Source: AR5 sp035762565
GTDB taxonomy: Bacteria > Methylomirabilota > Methylomirabilia > Rokubacteriales > CSP1-6
Direction: 5' to 3'
NCBI GenBank assembly: GCA_035762565.1
Contig: DASTOJ010000077.1
Location: forward strand, 1 to 11,265
DNA length: 11,265 nucleotides
Shown: piece after piece, positions 1-7,760 of the stretch
How the letters are laid out: every line of letters starts with the position of its first letter
How positions within the stretch are numbered: the stretch's first letter is position 1
Translations under genes and position numbers: made by a program
Notes under the pieces: generated by a model
What the model saw: only the letters and a program-made list of their open reading frames with translations
Told to the model about the DNA's origin: nothing
Databases searched by the model: none

Positions 1-276
<276 letters not shown>

Positions 277-294
277 GACATCTGCTCCACCAAG

Positions 295-371
<77 letters not shown>

Positions 372-378
372 CCGTCAC

Positions 379-434
379 CAACCCCCGGCTCGATTGGGGT
401 GACCGATGGGAATCGAACCCACAACCCCCGGCTC
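379..434. repeat. 13-bp direct repeat inside and just downstream of tRNA-His
   Basis: CAACCCCCGGCTC occurs at 422-434, within the anticodon-stem/variable-loop/T-stem part of tRNA-His, and again at 379-391 in the spacer between tRNA-His and tRNA-Arg, offset by 43 bp. The spacer copy is a short exact piece of tRNA sequence with no full tRNA around it. Confidence 0.6.
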
Positions 435-472
435 CACAGGCCAGTGCTCTAACCAATTGAGCTACGGTCACC
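395..472 (-). tRNA. tRNA-His (anticodon GTG) with encoded G-1
   Basis: The acceptor strands GTGACCG (471-465) and CGGTCAC (405-399) pair, with discriminator C (398) and CCA (397-395). An extra 5' G is encoded at 472 and can pair with C73; the G-1:C73 pair is the identity element of bacterial histidine tRNAs and is usually kept by RNase P. The anticodon stem CTGGC/GCCGG carries loop CTGTGGA, anticodon GTG. First gene of the cluster in transcription order. Confidence 0.95.
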
Positions 473-492
473 GCGTGCAAACGCGAGGGCTA

Positions 493-521
493 ATTCTACA
501 GGACGCTCCGGGGAGCGTCCA
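493..521 (-). promoter_or_regulatory. Predicted promoter of the tRNA-His-Arg-Lys cluster
   Basis: Read on the minus strand, a -35-like TGGACG (521-516) is followed after exactly 17 nt by TAGAAT (498-493), preceded by TG two bases earlier (extended -10 character). The predicted start, around 486, is about 14 nt before the tRNA-His 5' end. A GC-rich inverted repeat, GGACGCTCC/GGAGCGTCC (501-509/512-520), fills the spacer; it might act on transcription arriving from the upstream oxidoreductase gene, but has no T-tract. Confidence 0.45.
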
Positions 522-533
522 GCGCGGCCCGCA

Positions 534-1328
534 TCAGCCCTCCATCTCCCGCGGCGACGGGCCGCCGTCGATCACGATGGTCTCCCCGGTCATCCACGAC
601 GAGGCGTCGGAGGCCAGGAACACGCAGGGCCAGGCGATCTCCTCCACCTTGCCCCAGCGGCCCATGCCGACGCGGGCCGCGATGGCGTCGTAGGTCTTCT
701 GGCCGTCGGGGCCGGCCTGCTTGAGGACGTCCAGGTAGCCCTCGGTCTCGACGGGGCCGGGCGCGATGCAGTTGACGCGGATGCCCTTGCGGCCCCAGGC
801 GGTGCCCAGCTCGCGGGTGAGGGTGATGACGGCGGCCTTGGCGGCGCCGTAGTGCGACATCATCGTCGAGCCGTAGACGCCGGCGATCGACGAGATGTTG
901 ATGATGACGCCGCCGGCCGGCTGCTGCATCATCTGCTTGCCCGCCCACTTGCAGCCGAGGAACACGCCGTTGAGGTTGATCTGGATCACCGTGTTCCAGC
1001 CGTTCACCGAGATGTCCTCCGGCTTGGCCCGGAACGAGGCCCCGGCGTTGTTGACCATGACGTCGAGCCGGCCCCAGTCGGCCACCGCGCGCTCGACCAT
1101 CGCCTTGACCTGCTCCTCCTGGCGGACGTCGAGCGCCATGGCGAACGTCCTGCGGCCGAGGTCGCGGATGGCCTTGCCGACGGGCTCAAGGTGCTCCAGC
1201 TTGCGGCTGCAGATGGCGACGTCGGCGCCGGCCCGCGCGAACTCGATCGCGATCGACTTGCCGATGCCGGTGCCGCCCCCCGTGACGATCGCCGTCTTGC
1301 CCTCGAGAGAGAACGGGTTCTTGGCCAT
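534..1328 (-). CDS. SDR family NAD(P)-dependent oxidoreductase
   Basis: 264 residues, typical of classical short-chain dehydrogenases/reductases. The Rossmann glycine motif TGGGTGIG is at residues 16-23, NNAG at 93-96, the catalytic Asn near 118 (INLNG), Ser147 in NISSIAG, and the Tyr160-x3-Lys164 pair in YGAAK, with the expected 13-residue Ser-Tyr spacing; PG at 190-191 follows the cofactor site. Basic residues after beta-2 (SRK, 41-43) suggest NADPH rather than NADH, an inference. There is no signal peptide, so it is cytoplasmic. The ATG at 1328 has TAAGG about 8 nt upstream. It is the last protein gene of the minus-strand set, 33 nt after the preceding gene. The substrate cannot be read from the sequence; FabG-like 3-oxoacyl reductase or a hydroxy-acid/alcohol dehydrogenase are possible. 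The C-terminal tail GGPSPREMEG is slightly unusual. Confidence 0.92.
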   Translation of the reverse strand: MAKNPFSLEGKTAIVTGGGTGIGKSIAIEFARAGADVAICSRKLEHLEPVGKAIRDLGRRTFAMALDVRQEEQVKAMVERAVADWGRLDVMVNNAGASFRAKPEDISVNGWNTVIQINLNGVFLGCKWAGKQMMQQPAGGVIINISSIAGVYGSTMMSHYGAAKAAVITLTRELGTAWGRKGIRVNCIAPGPVETEGYLDVLKQAGPDGQKTYDAIAARVGMGRWGKVEEIAWPCVFLASDASSWMTGETIVIDGGPSPREMEG

Positions 1329-1361
1329 GGCGGGGACCTTACCGCAGGCGGCGGCCGGCGT

Positions 1362-1832
1362 CTACTCGGGTGGCAGGGCGATCTCGGTCTGGCGCTGGGG
1401 GACCTCGCGCTCGATGCGGCGCCAGACCGACATCGGCGAGAACGAGGCGCTGTTGCCCTCGGCGCAGCCCGAGAGCTTCTCGATCAGGGCGCGCGCCCGG
1501 TCGGCCCGCTTGCGGGGGGCCTTGGCGGCGCGCCGCACGCCGTCGTCGCCGGTGTGCTTGGCCTCGATCCAGGCCTCCTCGAGGTGGGCCAGGAGCAGCA
1601 CCACGCGGTCGATCTCGGACTCCAGATAGGCTCGCCACTCGCGCGTGGAGTCGAAGCGCGGGCACTCCCGGTCCAGCACGCTCTCGAAGTGCTCAGCCAG
1701 GCGGTGGACGTGGGACAGGTGCTGCTCCACGCGGGCGCGCGCGACGTCGGCCGGGCGGTGCGGCTCGCGGGCCGCGACCGTCCCCGTGAGCGCGCCGAGG
1801 GTCAGCACGGCGGCCGCGAGCGTCGCGCGCAT
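1362..1832 (-). CDS. Secreted protein of unknown function
   Basis: I do not recognise the family. The 156-residue product starts with a signal peptide (MRAT, hydrophobic run to about residue 20, likely cut near VAA-REP at 21/22). The mature part is charged and mostly helical in character, with two cysteines (57 and 123) that could form a disulphide in the periplasm; the C-terminus ends ALPPE. It lies 39 nt after the BON lipoprotein stop and 33 nt before the SDR gene, all on the minus strand, so co-transcription is likely. No clear Shine-Dalgarno precedes the ATG at 1832; instead a TATACT hexamer sits only 8 nt upstream. The coding call rests on the signal peptide, the compact neighbours and codon third positions rich in G/C; the product could be lineage-restricted. 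Confidence 0.75.
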   Translation of the reverse strand: MRATLAAAVLTLGALTGTVAAREPHRPADVARARVEQHLSHVHRLAEHFESVLDRECPRFDSTREWRAYLESEIDRVVLLLAHLEEAWIEAKHTGDDGVRRAAKAPRKRADRARALIEKLSGCAEGNSASFSPMSVWRRIEREVPQRQTEIALPPE

Positions 1833-1840
1833 CGTCTCGA

Positions 1841-1858
1841 AGTATAGCCCGGCCGGGC
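1841..1858 (-). promoter_or_regulatory. Possible -10 element (TATACT) and palindrome before the unknown secreted protein
   Basis: On the minus strand the 12-bp palindrome GCCCGGCCGGGC (1858-1847) runs straight into TATACT (1846-1841), 8 nt before the ATG at 1832. TATACT is a good sigma70-type -10 in an otherwise very GC-rich gap, but no -35-like hexamer lies at 16-18 nt. If used, the mRNA would be nearly leaderless. Confidence 0.3.
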
Positions 1859-1871
1859 CCCTGCCCCCGAT

Positions 1872-2483
1872 TCAGCGCAGGGCCGCCACCTCCCGCTCGC
1901 TGACGTGCCAGAGCACCACCGCGTAGTGCGGGGCGGGGCGTCCGAGCAGGGGAAAGATGTCGACGTGGTCGACCGGCCCGCCCTCGCCGCGGAGCGTCTG
2001 GATGCCGCGGTCGATCAGATCGCGCGCCGAGAGCGTGTAGACGGTCGCGATCACGCGGCCCTGCGCCTCGTAAGCCAGGTCGGGCCCGCCCGGCCGGCCC
2101 GTCTCCACCCGGGTCACACCCGGCAGCCGCTCGCGCAGCGGGTGCAGCGCCACGGCGGCGGGCAACGCCGACGCCGCGCCGCCCTCCCCGCGGACGACGA
2201 GGTCGTTGACGACCTGCTCGACGCCGCTCACCCGCCAGGCCGCGATCTCGGCGTCGGACTTCTGCATCTCCGTCTCCACGATGCCGGTCAGGTAGACGGT
2301 GCCGCCGAAGGTGTCCACGCTGACGCCCTCCCGCCGGCTCACGCCCTCGCCGGCCAGCCGCCGCTTGACCGCGACCTTCACGAGCGCGTCGTCCACGTAG
2401 GCGCCGAAGGTCCGGCCGGCCAGCGAGCAGCCGCCGGACAGGGTCAGCAGCAGCGCCAGGGTGAGCGCGCGGCGCGCGGCCAC
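1872..2483 (-). CDS. BON-domain lipoprotein
   Basis: 203 residues from a GTG at 2483-2481. The N-terminus AARRALTLALLLTLSGGC is a lipoprotein-type signal with Cys19 as probable lipidation site (lipobox LSGGC, not ideal at -3). Residues about 28-97 match the BON pattern: a helix (VDDALVKVAVKRRLA), then VDTFGGTVYLTGIVETEMQKSDAE and GVEQVVNDLVV; BON domains occur in periplasmic OsmY-like proteins and are thought to contact membranes or ligands. The C-terminal 100 residues (YTLSARDLIDRG, VDIFPLLGR, HYAVVLWHVSEREV) I do not recognise. A longer open frame extends upstream but lies inside the superoxide dismutase gene and lacks a signal peptide; the GTG start overlaps the SOD stop (TAGTG), giving translational coupling. 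It is probably envelope-anchored; exact function unknown. Confidence 0.82.
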   Translation of the reverse strand: MAARRALTLALLLTLSGGCSLAGRTFGAYVDDALVKVAVKRRLAGEGVSRREGVSVDTFGGTVYLTGIVETEMQKSDAEIAAWRVSGVEQVVNDLVVRGEGGAASALPAAVALHPLRERLPGVTRVETGRPGGPDLAYEAQGRVIATVYTLSARDLIDRGIQTLRGEGGPVDHVDIFPLLGRPAPHYAVVLWHVSEREVAALR

Positions 2484-3127
2484 TAGGCGGCTGCTGCCGG
2501 CCGCACCGCCGACTCCTCGCGCAGCCGCTGCTCCACTACCCGCCAGTCGATGTTGCGGAAGAACGCCTCGACGTACTTCGCCTTGTCGGTGGCCTTGTAG
2601 TCGCGCATGAACGCGTGCTCCCACACGTCCATGACGAGCAGCGGCTTGAACCCGGCCGGCACGCCGTCCTGGTGCAGGGTGACCCAGTGATTGGTGAGGC
2701 GGTCGGTGGCGGGGTCCTGGAAGAGGATGACCCAGCCGATGCCGCGCATGTCACCCATCGCCTGGAAGTCCGTCCTCCAGAGATCCAGCGTGCCGAAGGC
2801 CTCGTCGAGCGCCTGCGCCAAGCCGGAGCCGGCCGGCGGCGTCGGCTCCCCGGCGGGACGCAGGTTGGAGAAGTAGTATTCGTGCAGGATCATTCCGTTG
2901 TACTCGAAGCCCATCCGCCGGGTCAGCTCGGCGAACTCCGGGTCCTTGCCCGAGGCCTTGCCCTTGCCCAGCAGCTCGGCCAGCTGCTCGTTGAGCGCGT
3001 TCACCTGCTTGACGTAGCCGGCGTAGAGCTTCAGGTGCTCGGCGATCTGGTCGTCCGAGATTCCCTGCAGGCCGTGAAGGTGATCGAACGACTGCTCTTT
3101 GTAAGCCTTGACCTTGTGGCGCGCCAT
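2483..3127 (-). CDS. sodA: Fe/Mn superoxide dismutase
   Basis: 214 residues. It converts superoxide to oxygen and hydrogen peroxide at a single metal. Metal ligands can be assigned: His31 (AEHLKLYAGYV), His82 (ILHEYYFSNL), Asp167 and His171 (MDVWEHAF). Gly78, four residues before His82, and Gln153 (LHQDGVP) resemble the Mn-type arrangement (Gly77/Gln146 in E. coli MnSOD) more than the Fe type, so manganese or cambialistic use is inferred. The usual HHxxHxxxYV block is replaced by HLKLYAGYV: the second-sphere His becomes Tyr35 and the spacing is one shorter, as I recall from a divergent bacterial SOD clade. There is no signal peptide, so it is cytoplasmic. The start MARHK is preferred over an ATG five codons upstream because AGGAGG sits 6 nt before it. 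It leads the minus-strand set and is divergent from the transporter operon. The symbol is by family, not proven orthology. Confidence 0.92.
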   Translation of the reverse strand: MARHKVKAYKEQSFDHLHGLQGISDDQIAEHLKLYAGYVKQVNALNEQLAELLGKGKASGKDPEFAELTRRMGFEYNGMILHEYYFSNLRPAGEPTPPAGSGLAQALDEAFGTLDLWRTDFQAMGDMRGIGWVILFQDPATDRLTNHWVTLHQDGVPAGFKPLLVMDVWEHAFMRDYKATDKAKYVEAFFRNIDWRVVEQRLREESAVRPAAAA

Positions 3128-3133
3128 GGCTTG

Positions 3134-3139
3134 CCTCCT
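3134..3139 (-). promoter_or_regulatory. Strong ribosome binding site deciding the SOD start
   Basis: AGGAGG on the minus strand, 6 nt before the ATG at 3127-3125. The alternative ATG at 3142 lies upstream of this site and has none of its own. Confidence 0.8.
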
Positions 3140-3165
3140 CACCCCGAGCGTGCAATTCGCTTGCC

Positions 3166-3174
3166 TGCTATGAT
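3166..3174 (+). promoter_or_regulatory. Candidate extended -10 promoter for the liv operon
   Basis: TGCTATGAT is an extended -10 (TG, one base, TATGAT), 35 nt before the first transporter start. No good -35 is seen at 16-18 nt spacing, which extended -10 promoters tolerate. It lies in the only gap (3128-3208) between the divergent SOD and liv genes. Confidence 0.45.
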
Positions 3175-3194
3175 GTCCGCCACATTCGCCCCCC

Positions 3195-3200
3195 AGGAGG
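3195..3200 (+). promoter_or_regulatory. Ribosome binding site of the ABC substrate-binding protein
   Basis: AGGAGG, 8 nt before the ATG at 3209. It fixes this start and rules out the much longer upstream extension, which runs antisense through the SOD gene. Confidence 0.8.
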
Positions 3201-3208
3201 TCCCGGTC

Positions 3209-4381
3209 ATGCTGAAGCGCTGGTGGTCACTGCTCCTCGTCACCCTCGTCGCCGGTGCGCTCGTCGCCCCGGCGGGCCTCGCCCAGGCGCCGATCAAGAT
3301 CGGCGTCATCCAGCCGCTGTCGGGCCCGGTGGCGGCCTCCGGCAACTACGTGCGCATGGGCGCCGAGATCGCGCGTGACTGGATCAACGCCCGGGGCGGC
3401 GTCAACGGCCGCAAGGTGGACCTGGTGATCGAGGACAACAAGTCCGACCCCAAGGAAGCCGCCAGCGCCGCGGAGAAGCTCATCGTCCGCGACAAGGTGC
3501 CGGCCATCATGGGGGCCTGGGGCTCGTCGATGACGCTGGCCGCCATGCCGAAGCTCGAGGAGTACGGCGTGCCCATGGTCGTGGAGACGTCCAGCGCCGC
3601 CTCCGTCACCAAGCGCGGCAACCCCTGGGTCTTCCGCATCAGCCCGCCCAGCGAGATGGAAGCGCTCGGCCTCGAGAAGTACGTCGACCGGCTGGGCGTC
3701 AAGCGCGCCGATTTCCTGGCCGTCAACACCGACTGGGGCCGCGGCGCGGTGACCGCCTTCGGGGACATGCTCAAGAAGAAGGGCGCGGCGGTGGGCGCGC
3801 CCGAGTTCATGGACCAGGCCGCCACCGACATGAACGCGCAGATCACCAAGATCAAGGGCGGCGGCGGCGACACGCTGTTCCTCACCACCGCCGTCGAGCA
3901 GATCACGCTGGTGCTCAAGCAGTCGCAGGAGCAGCGGCTGGCGCGCAAGATCATCACCACCGGCGGCTCCTCGTCGCCGACCCAGCTCATCAAGCAGGCC
4001 GGCGCCGCCGCCGAGGGCACCTACCACATCGTGTTCTTCATGCCCTGGTTCCCCGAGGCCATGCCGGACGGCAAGCTGGCCAAGGCGTTCGTGGACGAGT
4101 GGAGCAAGCGCGGCCATCCCTTCGAGGGGCTGACCGAGGGCTTCCGCGGCCACGACGGCATCGCCACCATCGCCGAGGCGGTGAAGCTCGCCGGCAAGGA
4201 CGAGCCCAAGGCCATCCGCGAGGCGCTGTGGAAGGTGTCGTTCACCGGCGTCAACGGTCCCATCAAGTTCGACAAGGACGGCCCGGCCGGCAAGGAGAGC
4301 GGCCAGAGCAAGCCGTCGATCTTCGTCGTCCAGATCAAGGACGGCAAGGTCGCGCTGCCGGACTTCGCCGCCAAGAAGTAG
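3209..4381 (+). CDS. livJ: ABC transporter substrate-binding protein, branched-chain amino acid type
   Basis: 390 residues, usual length for type-I periplasmic binding proteins of the LivJ/Peripla_BP_6 family. The signal peptide (MLKRWW plus hydrophobic stretch) is likely cut after Ala27 (LAQA-PIKIG). The mature protein opens with the family pattern IKIGVIQPLSGPVA, then ARGGVNGRKVDLVIEDNKSDP, GAWGSS (102-107) and ETSSAAS (126-132), the serine-rich loops that hold the ligand carboxylate and amino group in this family, followed by DFLAVNTDWGRG and the C-lobe GHDGIATIAEAVKLA. It captures ligand in the periplasm for the permeases encoded just downstream. Such proteins bind leucine-type amino acids but also amides, urea or aromatic acids, so the substrate is not fixed by sequence. 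First gene of the operon, with its own AGGAGG. Confidence 0.93.
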   Translation: MLKRWWSLLLVTLVAGALVAPAGLAQAPIKIGVIQPLSGPVAASGNYVRMGAEIARDWINARGGVNGRKVDLVIEDNKSDPKEAASAAEKLIVRDKVPAIMGAWGSSMTLAAMPKLEEYGVPMVVETSSAASVTKRGNPWVFRISPPSEMEALGLEKYVDRLGVKRADFLAVNTDWGRGAVTAFGDMLKKKGAAVGAPEFMDQAATDMNAQITKIKGGGGDTLFLTTAVEQITLVLKQSQEQRLARKIITTGGSSSPTQLIKQAGAAAEGTYHIVFFMPWFPEAMPDGKLAKAFVDEWSKRGHPFEGLTEGFRGHDGIATIAEAVKLAGKDEPKAIREALWKVSFTGVNGPIKFDKDGPAGKESGQSKPSIFVVQIKDGKVALPDFAAKK

Positions 4382-4383
4382 CC

Positions 4384-5256
4384 CTGGACGCGTTACTGCA
4401 GCACCTGGTGAACGGGCTGGTGCTGGGCGGCACGTACGCGCTGCTCGGCATCGGCCTCACCTTGATCTTCGGCCTCATGAACCTCGTCAACTTCGCCCAC
4501 GGGGAGCTGTACACGCTGGGGGCGTACGCGACGTTCGCCGCGCTGGCGGTGGGCGGCCTGAACTTCTTCGCCGCGGTGGCGGCCGCCATCGTGGTGGGCG
4601 CCGCCGCCGGGGCGCTGTGCGAGCGCGTGCTGCTCCGGCCGCTGCGCGGCGAGTCGATCGATACGACGATGCTCGTGATGATCGGCCTCTGGATCGCGCT
4701 GCAGAACGCCGAGCTGCTGGTGTGGGGCGGCGTGGCCAAGTCGATCCCCCACCCCTTCCCCACCGAGCCGATCGTGCTGGGCCCGGTGGGGATCGCGCCG
4801 CTGCGCCTGTTCGTCGTCGTCACCGCGCTGGCGCTGATCGCCGCCGCCTGGCTGCTGATCCAGCGCACGCCCCTGGGCTGCGCCATGCGCGCGACCTTCC
4901 AGGACCGGGAGACGGCCGCGCTGATGGGCGTGAAGATCGGGCGCATCCACACCGCCACGTTCGCCTTCGGCTCGGCGCTGGCGGCGGCGGCGGGCGCGCT
5001 GCTGGGCCCGATCTTCCTCGCGTATCCCTCGATGGGCGACCTGGCCTCGCTCAAGGCGTTCTCGGTGGTGATCCTCGGCGGGCTCGGCAACCTGCCCGGC
5101 GCCACGCTCGGCGGCCTGCTGCTCGGCATCGCCGAGGAGCTGGGCGCCGGCTACGTGTCGTCGGGCTACCGCGACGCCGTCGGCTTCGTCATCATCATCC
5201 TCGTCCTGCTCTTCCGCCCCTCGGGCCTCTTCGCGCGCAGCGAACGCATCGGGTGA
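4384..5256 (+). CDS. livH: Branched-chain amino acid-type ABC permease, LivH family
   Basis: A polytopic inner-membrane permease of the BPD_transp_2 family. The conserved LMNLVNFAHGELYTLGAY lies at 31-48, the ATPase-contacting loop at 165-185 (GCAMRATFQDRETAALMGVKI) and VILGGLGNLPGATLGG at 229-244; about eight hydrophobic segments follow one another. With LivM it forms the heterodimeric channel. The start is uncertain: family members normally have several residues before the NG of LVNGLVLGG, and only a CTG at 4384 (2 nt after the livJ stop, AAGAAG just upstream) gives that form, DALLQHLVNG, 290 residues. The nearest standard start is GTG at 4408, which would remove eight residues. The stop overlaps the livM start by 4 nt (GTGA). 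Confidence 0.9.
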   Translation: MDALLQHLVNGLVLGGTYALLGIGLTLIFGLMNLVNFAHGELYTLGAYATFAALAVGGLNFFAAVAAAIVVGAAAGALCERVLLRPLRGESIDTTMLVMIGLWIALQNAELLVWGGVAKSIPHPFPTEPIVLGPVGIAPLRLFVVVTALALIAAAWLLIQRTPLGCAMRATFQDRETAALMGVKIGRIHTATFAFGSALAAAAGALLGPIFLAYPSMGDLASLKAFSVVILGGLGNLPGATLGGLLLGIAEELGAGYVSSGYRDAVGFVIIILVLLFRPSGLFARSERIG

Positions 5257-6176
5257 ACCGCGCGCTCGCCGGCCTCGGGGCCCTGGCCCTGCTCACGCTG
5301 CCGCTCTGGCTGGCCAGCCCCTACCACCTGCACGTCGTGATCATGGCGGGGATCTTCACGATCCTGGCGCTGAGCCTCAACCTGCTGCTGGGTTACACCG
5401 GCCAGCTCTCGCTGGGGCACGCCGCCTTCTTCGGCATCGGGGCCTACACGTCGTCGCTGCTGGCGCTCAAGCTCGAGTGGTCGTTCTGGCTCGGGCTGCC
5501 GGCCGCCGCGGCGCTGGCCGGCCTCGCCGGCTGGGCGATCGGCCGGCTGGCGCTGAAGCTGCGCGGCGCCTACTTCGTGCTCGTGACCATCAGCTTCGCC
5601 GGCGTGATCTCGCTGGTGAGCGTCAACTGGATGGAGCTGACCAACGGGCCGCTCGGGCTGCCCGGCGTGCCCGCCCCCGAGCTGCCGGGGCTGAGCCTCC
5701 GCACGAAGCCTGCGTACTACTACCTGGTGCTGCTCGCCGCCGCCGGCGCCTATCTCGTCTGCCGCCGGCTCGTGCGCTCGCGCGTCGGCCGGGCGTTCCT
5801 GGCCCTGCGGGAGAACGAGGCGCTGGCCGAGTCGGTGGGCGTGGACCCCACCCGCACGCTGGTGACGGCCGCGGTCGTCAGCGCCGCCCTGGCCGGCGTG
5901 GCCGGCAGCCTCTACGCGCACTACACACGCTTCGTCAGCCCCGAGGTCTTCCTCTTCTCGTACACGGTGACGATGGTCATCATGGTCGTCGCCGGCGGCA
6001 AGGGCACGCTGGCGGGACCGGTGGTCGGCGCCGTCCTCTTCACCGTGCTGCCGGAGGCGTTGCGCGAGGCGATGGCCTGGCAGTGGCAGATGCTGGCCTA
6101 CGGCGTGCTGCTGGTGCTGCTCGTCTTCTTCCTGCCGCGCGGGATCGTCCCCACGCTGACCGGATGGCGACGCTAG
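5253..6176 (+). CDS. livM: Branched-chain amino acid-type ABC permease, LivM family
   Basis: 307 residues from a GTG at 5253 that overlaps the livH stop as GTGA. Family marks are LSLNLLLGYTGQLSLGHAAF (40-59), LRGAYFVLVTISFAG (103-117), the cytoplasmic ATPase-contact loop GRAFLALRENEALAESVGVD (179-198) and GGKGTLAGPVVGA (248-260); hydrophobic segments fill most of the rest. It pairs with LivH as the second half of the translocation channel. Longer upstream reading in this frame is arginine/alanine-rich shadow of livH and was rejected. The gene end overlaps the livG start by 13 nt, consistent with one coupled transcript. Confidence 0.93.
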   Translation: MNRALAGLGALALLTLPLWLASPYHLHVVIMAGIFTILALSLNLLLGYTGQLSLGHAAFFGIGAYTSSLLALKLEWSFWLGLPAAAALAGLAGWAIGRLALKLRGAYFVLVTISFAGVISLVSVNWMELTNGPLGLPGVPAPELPGLSLRTKPAYYYLVLLAAAGAYLVCRRLVRSRVGRAFLALRENEALAESVGVDPTRTLVTAAVVSAALAGVAGSLYAHYTRFVSPEVFLFSYTVTMVIMVVAGGKGTLAGPVVGAVLFTVLPEALREAMAWQWQMLAYGVLLVLLVFFLPRGIVPTLTGWRR

Positions 6177-6920
6177 CCGTCCAGGACCTCGCCGTGGAGT
6201 TCGGGGGCGTGACGGCGCTGGCAGGCGTCTCGTTCGAGGTGCGGCCGGGGACGATCACGAGCCTGATCGGGCCCAACGGCGCCGGCAAGACGACGGCGTT
6301 CAACGCGATCACCGGGTACCTGCGGGCCCGGCGCGGGCGCGTGACCCTCGACGGCCGGCCGCTCACGGGCCTGCGGCCGTGCGACATCGCGGAGCGCGGC
6401 GTGGTGCGGACGTTCCAGAAGACCAGCGTGTTCCCCGCGCTGAGCGTGCGCGACAACGTGCTCATCGGCCTGCACCTGCGCGGCCGCAGCGGCCTGCTCG
6501 GGATCCTCGCCGGCCGCCGTGCCGTCGCCGAGGAGGAGGCGCGCCTGGCCGGCGACGCGCAGGGGCTCATCGCCTTCGTCGGTCTCGAGCACCGGCGGGG
6601 CGAGCTCGCCGGCGCGCTGCCCTACGGCGAGCAGCGGCTGGTGGAGGTGGCGGTGGCGCTCGCCGCGCGGCCGCGCCTGCTGCTGCTCGACGAGCCGGCG
6701 GCCGGCATGACCGGTGGCGAGAAGGACGGGCTGATCGCGCTGGTCCGGCGCGTGCGCGAGCAGGGCGTCACCGTCTTCTTGGTCGAGCACGACATGCGCC
6801 TGGTCATGGGGATCTCCGAGACGGTCATCGTCCTGAACCACGGGCGGGTCATCGCCGAGGGCCCGCCGGCGGCGATCCAGGCTCATCCCGACGTGATCCG
6901 CGCCTACCTGGGATCGGCGC

Positions 6921-6928
<8 letters not shown>
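6164..6928 (+). CDS. livG: Branched-chain amino acid-type ABC ATP-binding protein, LivG family
   Basis: 254 residues; one of two cytoplasmic ATPases powering the importer. Walker A GPNGAGKTT is at 36-44, Q-loop Gln85 (RTFQ), signature region LPYGEQRLVE at 152-161, Walker B LLLLDEP at 172-178 with catalytic Glu177, and the switch His209 (VEHDM). The C-terminal HGRVIAEGPPAAIQAHPDVIRAYLG is the LivG family ending. The signature reads PYGEQ rather than LSGGQ, which is normal for LivG. The ATG at 6164 lies inside the end of livM (13-nt overlap) and its stop overlaps the livF start by 8 nt. Confidence 0.95.
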
Positions 6929-7625
<697 letters not shown>

Positions 7626-7746
7626 CTCTCTCGTCCGCCTCGCGAAGTCGATGGCGTCAGCCTTGCAATCACCGGGGTCGATGATGTGTGACTGGTGTCG
7701 CGACGCGCTGGGAATGGGTTGGGTGGCTGGCGCGTCACACGTGGTG

Positions 7747-7753
7747 AAGGAGG
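7747..7753 (+). promoter_or_regulatory. Ribosome binding site of the glycine-zipper lipoprotein
   Basis: AAGGAGG, 7 nt before the ATG at 7761. It selects this start over an in-frame ATG-like extension from 7695 that would bury the lipoprotein signal. Confidence 0.75.
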
Positions 7754-7760
7754 GCTTGCC

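Noticed and set aside
501..520. Inverted repeat GGACGCTCC/GGAGCGTCC as a terminator after the SDR gene
   Set aside because: The loop is only 2 nt and no T-tract follows in either direction; it overlaps the better-supported tRNA promoter spacer.
406..693. Open frame beginning MGIEPTTPGSTGQ across tRNA-His
   Set aside because: Well-known type of spurious frame made by the antisense strand of a tRNA gene, continuing into the antisense of the SDR gene.
852..1847. Long plus-strand frame antisense to the SDR and unknown secreted protein
   Set aside because: Low-complexity Arg/Ala/Gly/Leu composition from GC-rich antisense; the opposite strand has clear SDR motifs and a signal peptide.
2484..2624. 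N-terminal extension of the BON protein from an ATG at 2624
   Set aside because: It lies wholly in the SOD gene, shows no signal peptide and no ribosome binding site; GTG 2483 gives a lipoprotein signal.
2615..3208. Long upstream extension of the substrate-binding protein
   Set aside because: Antisense to SOD; AGGAGG and a signal peptide fix the start at 3209.
3227..4153. Large minus-strand frame antisense to the binding protein
   Set aside because: Mirror frame of a high-GC gene, rich in Arg/Gly/Leu/His repeats; the plus strand encodes a complete periplasmic binding protein.
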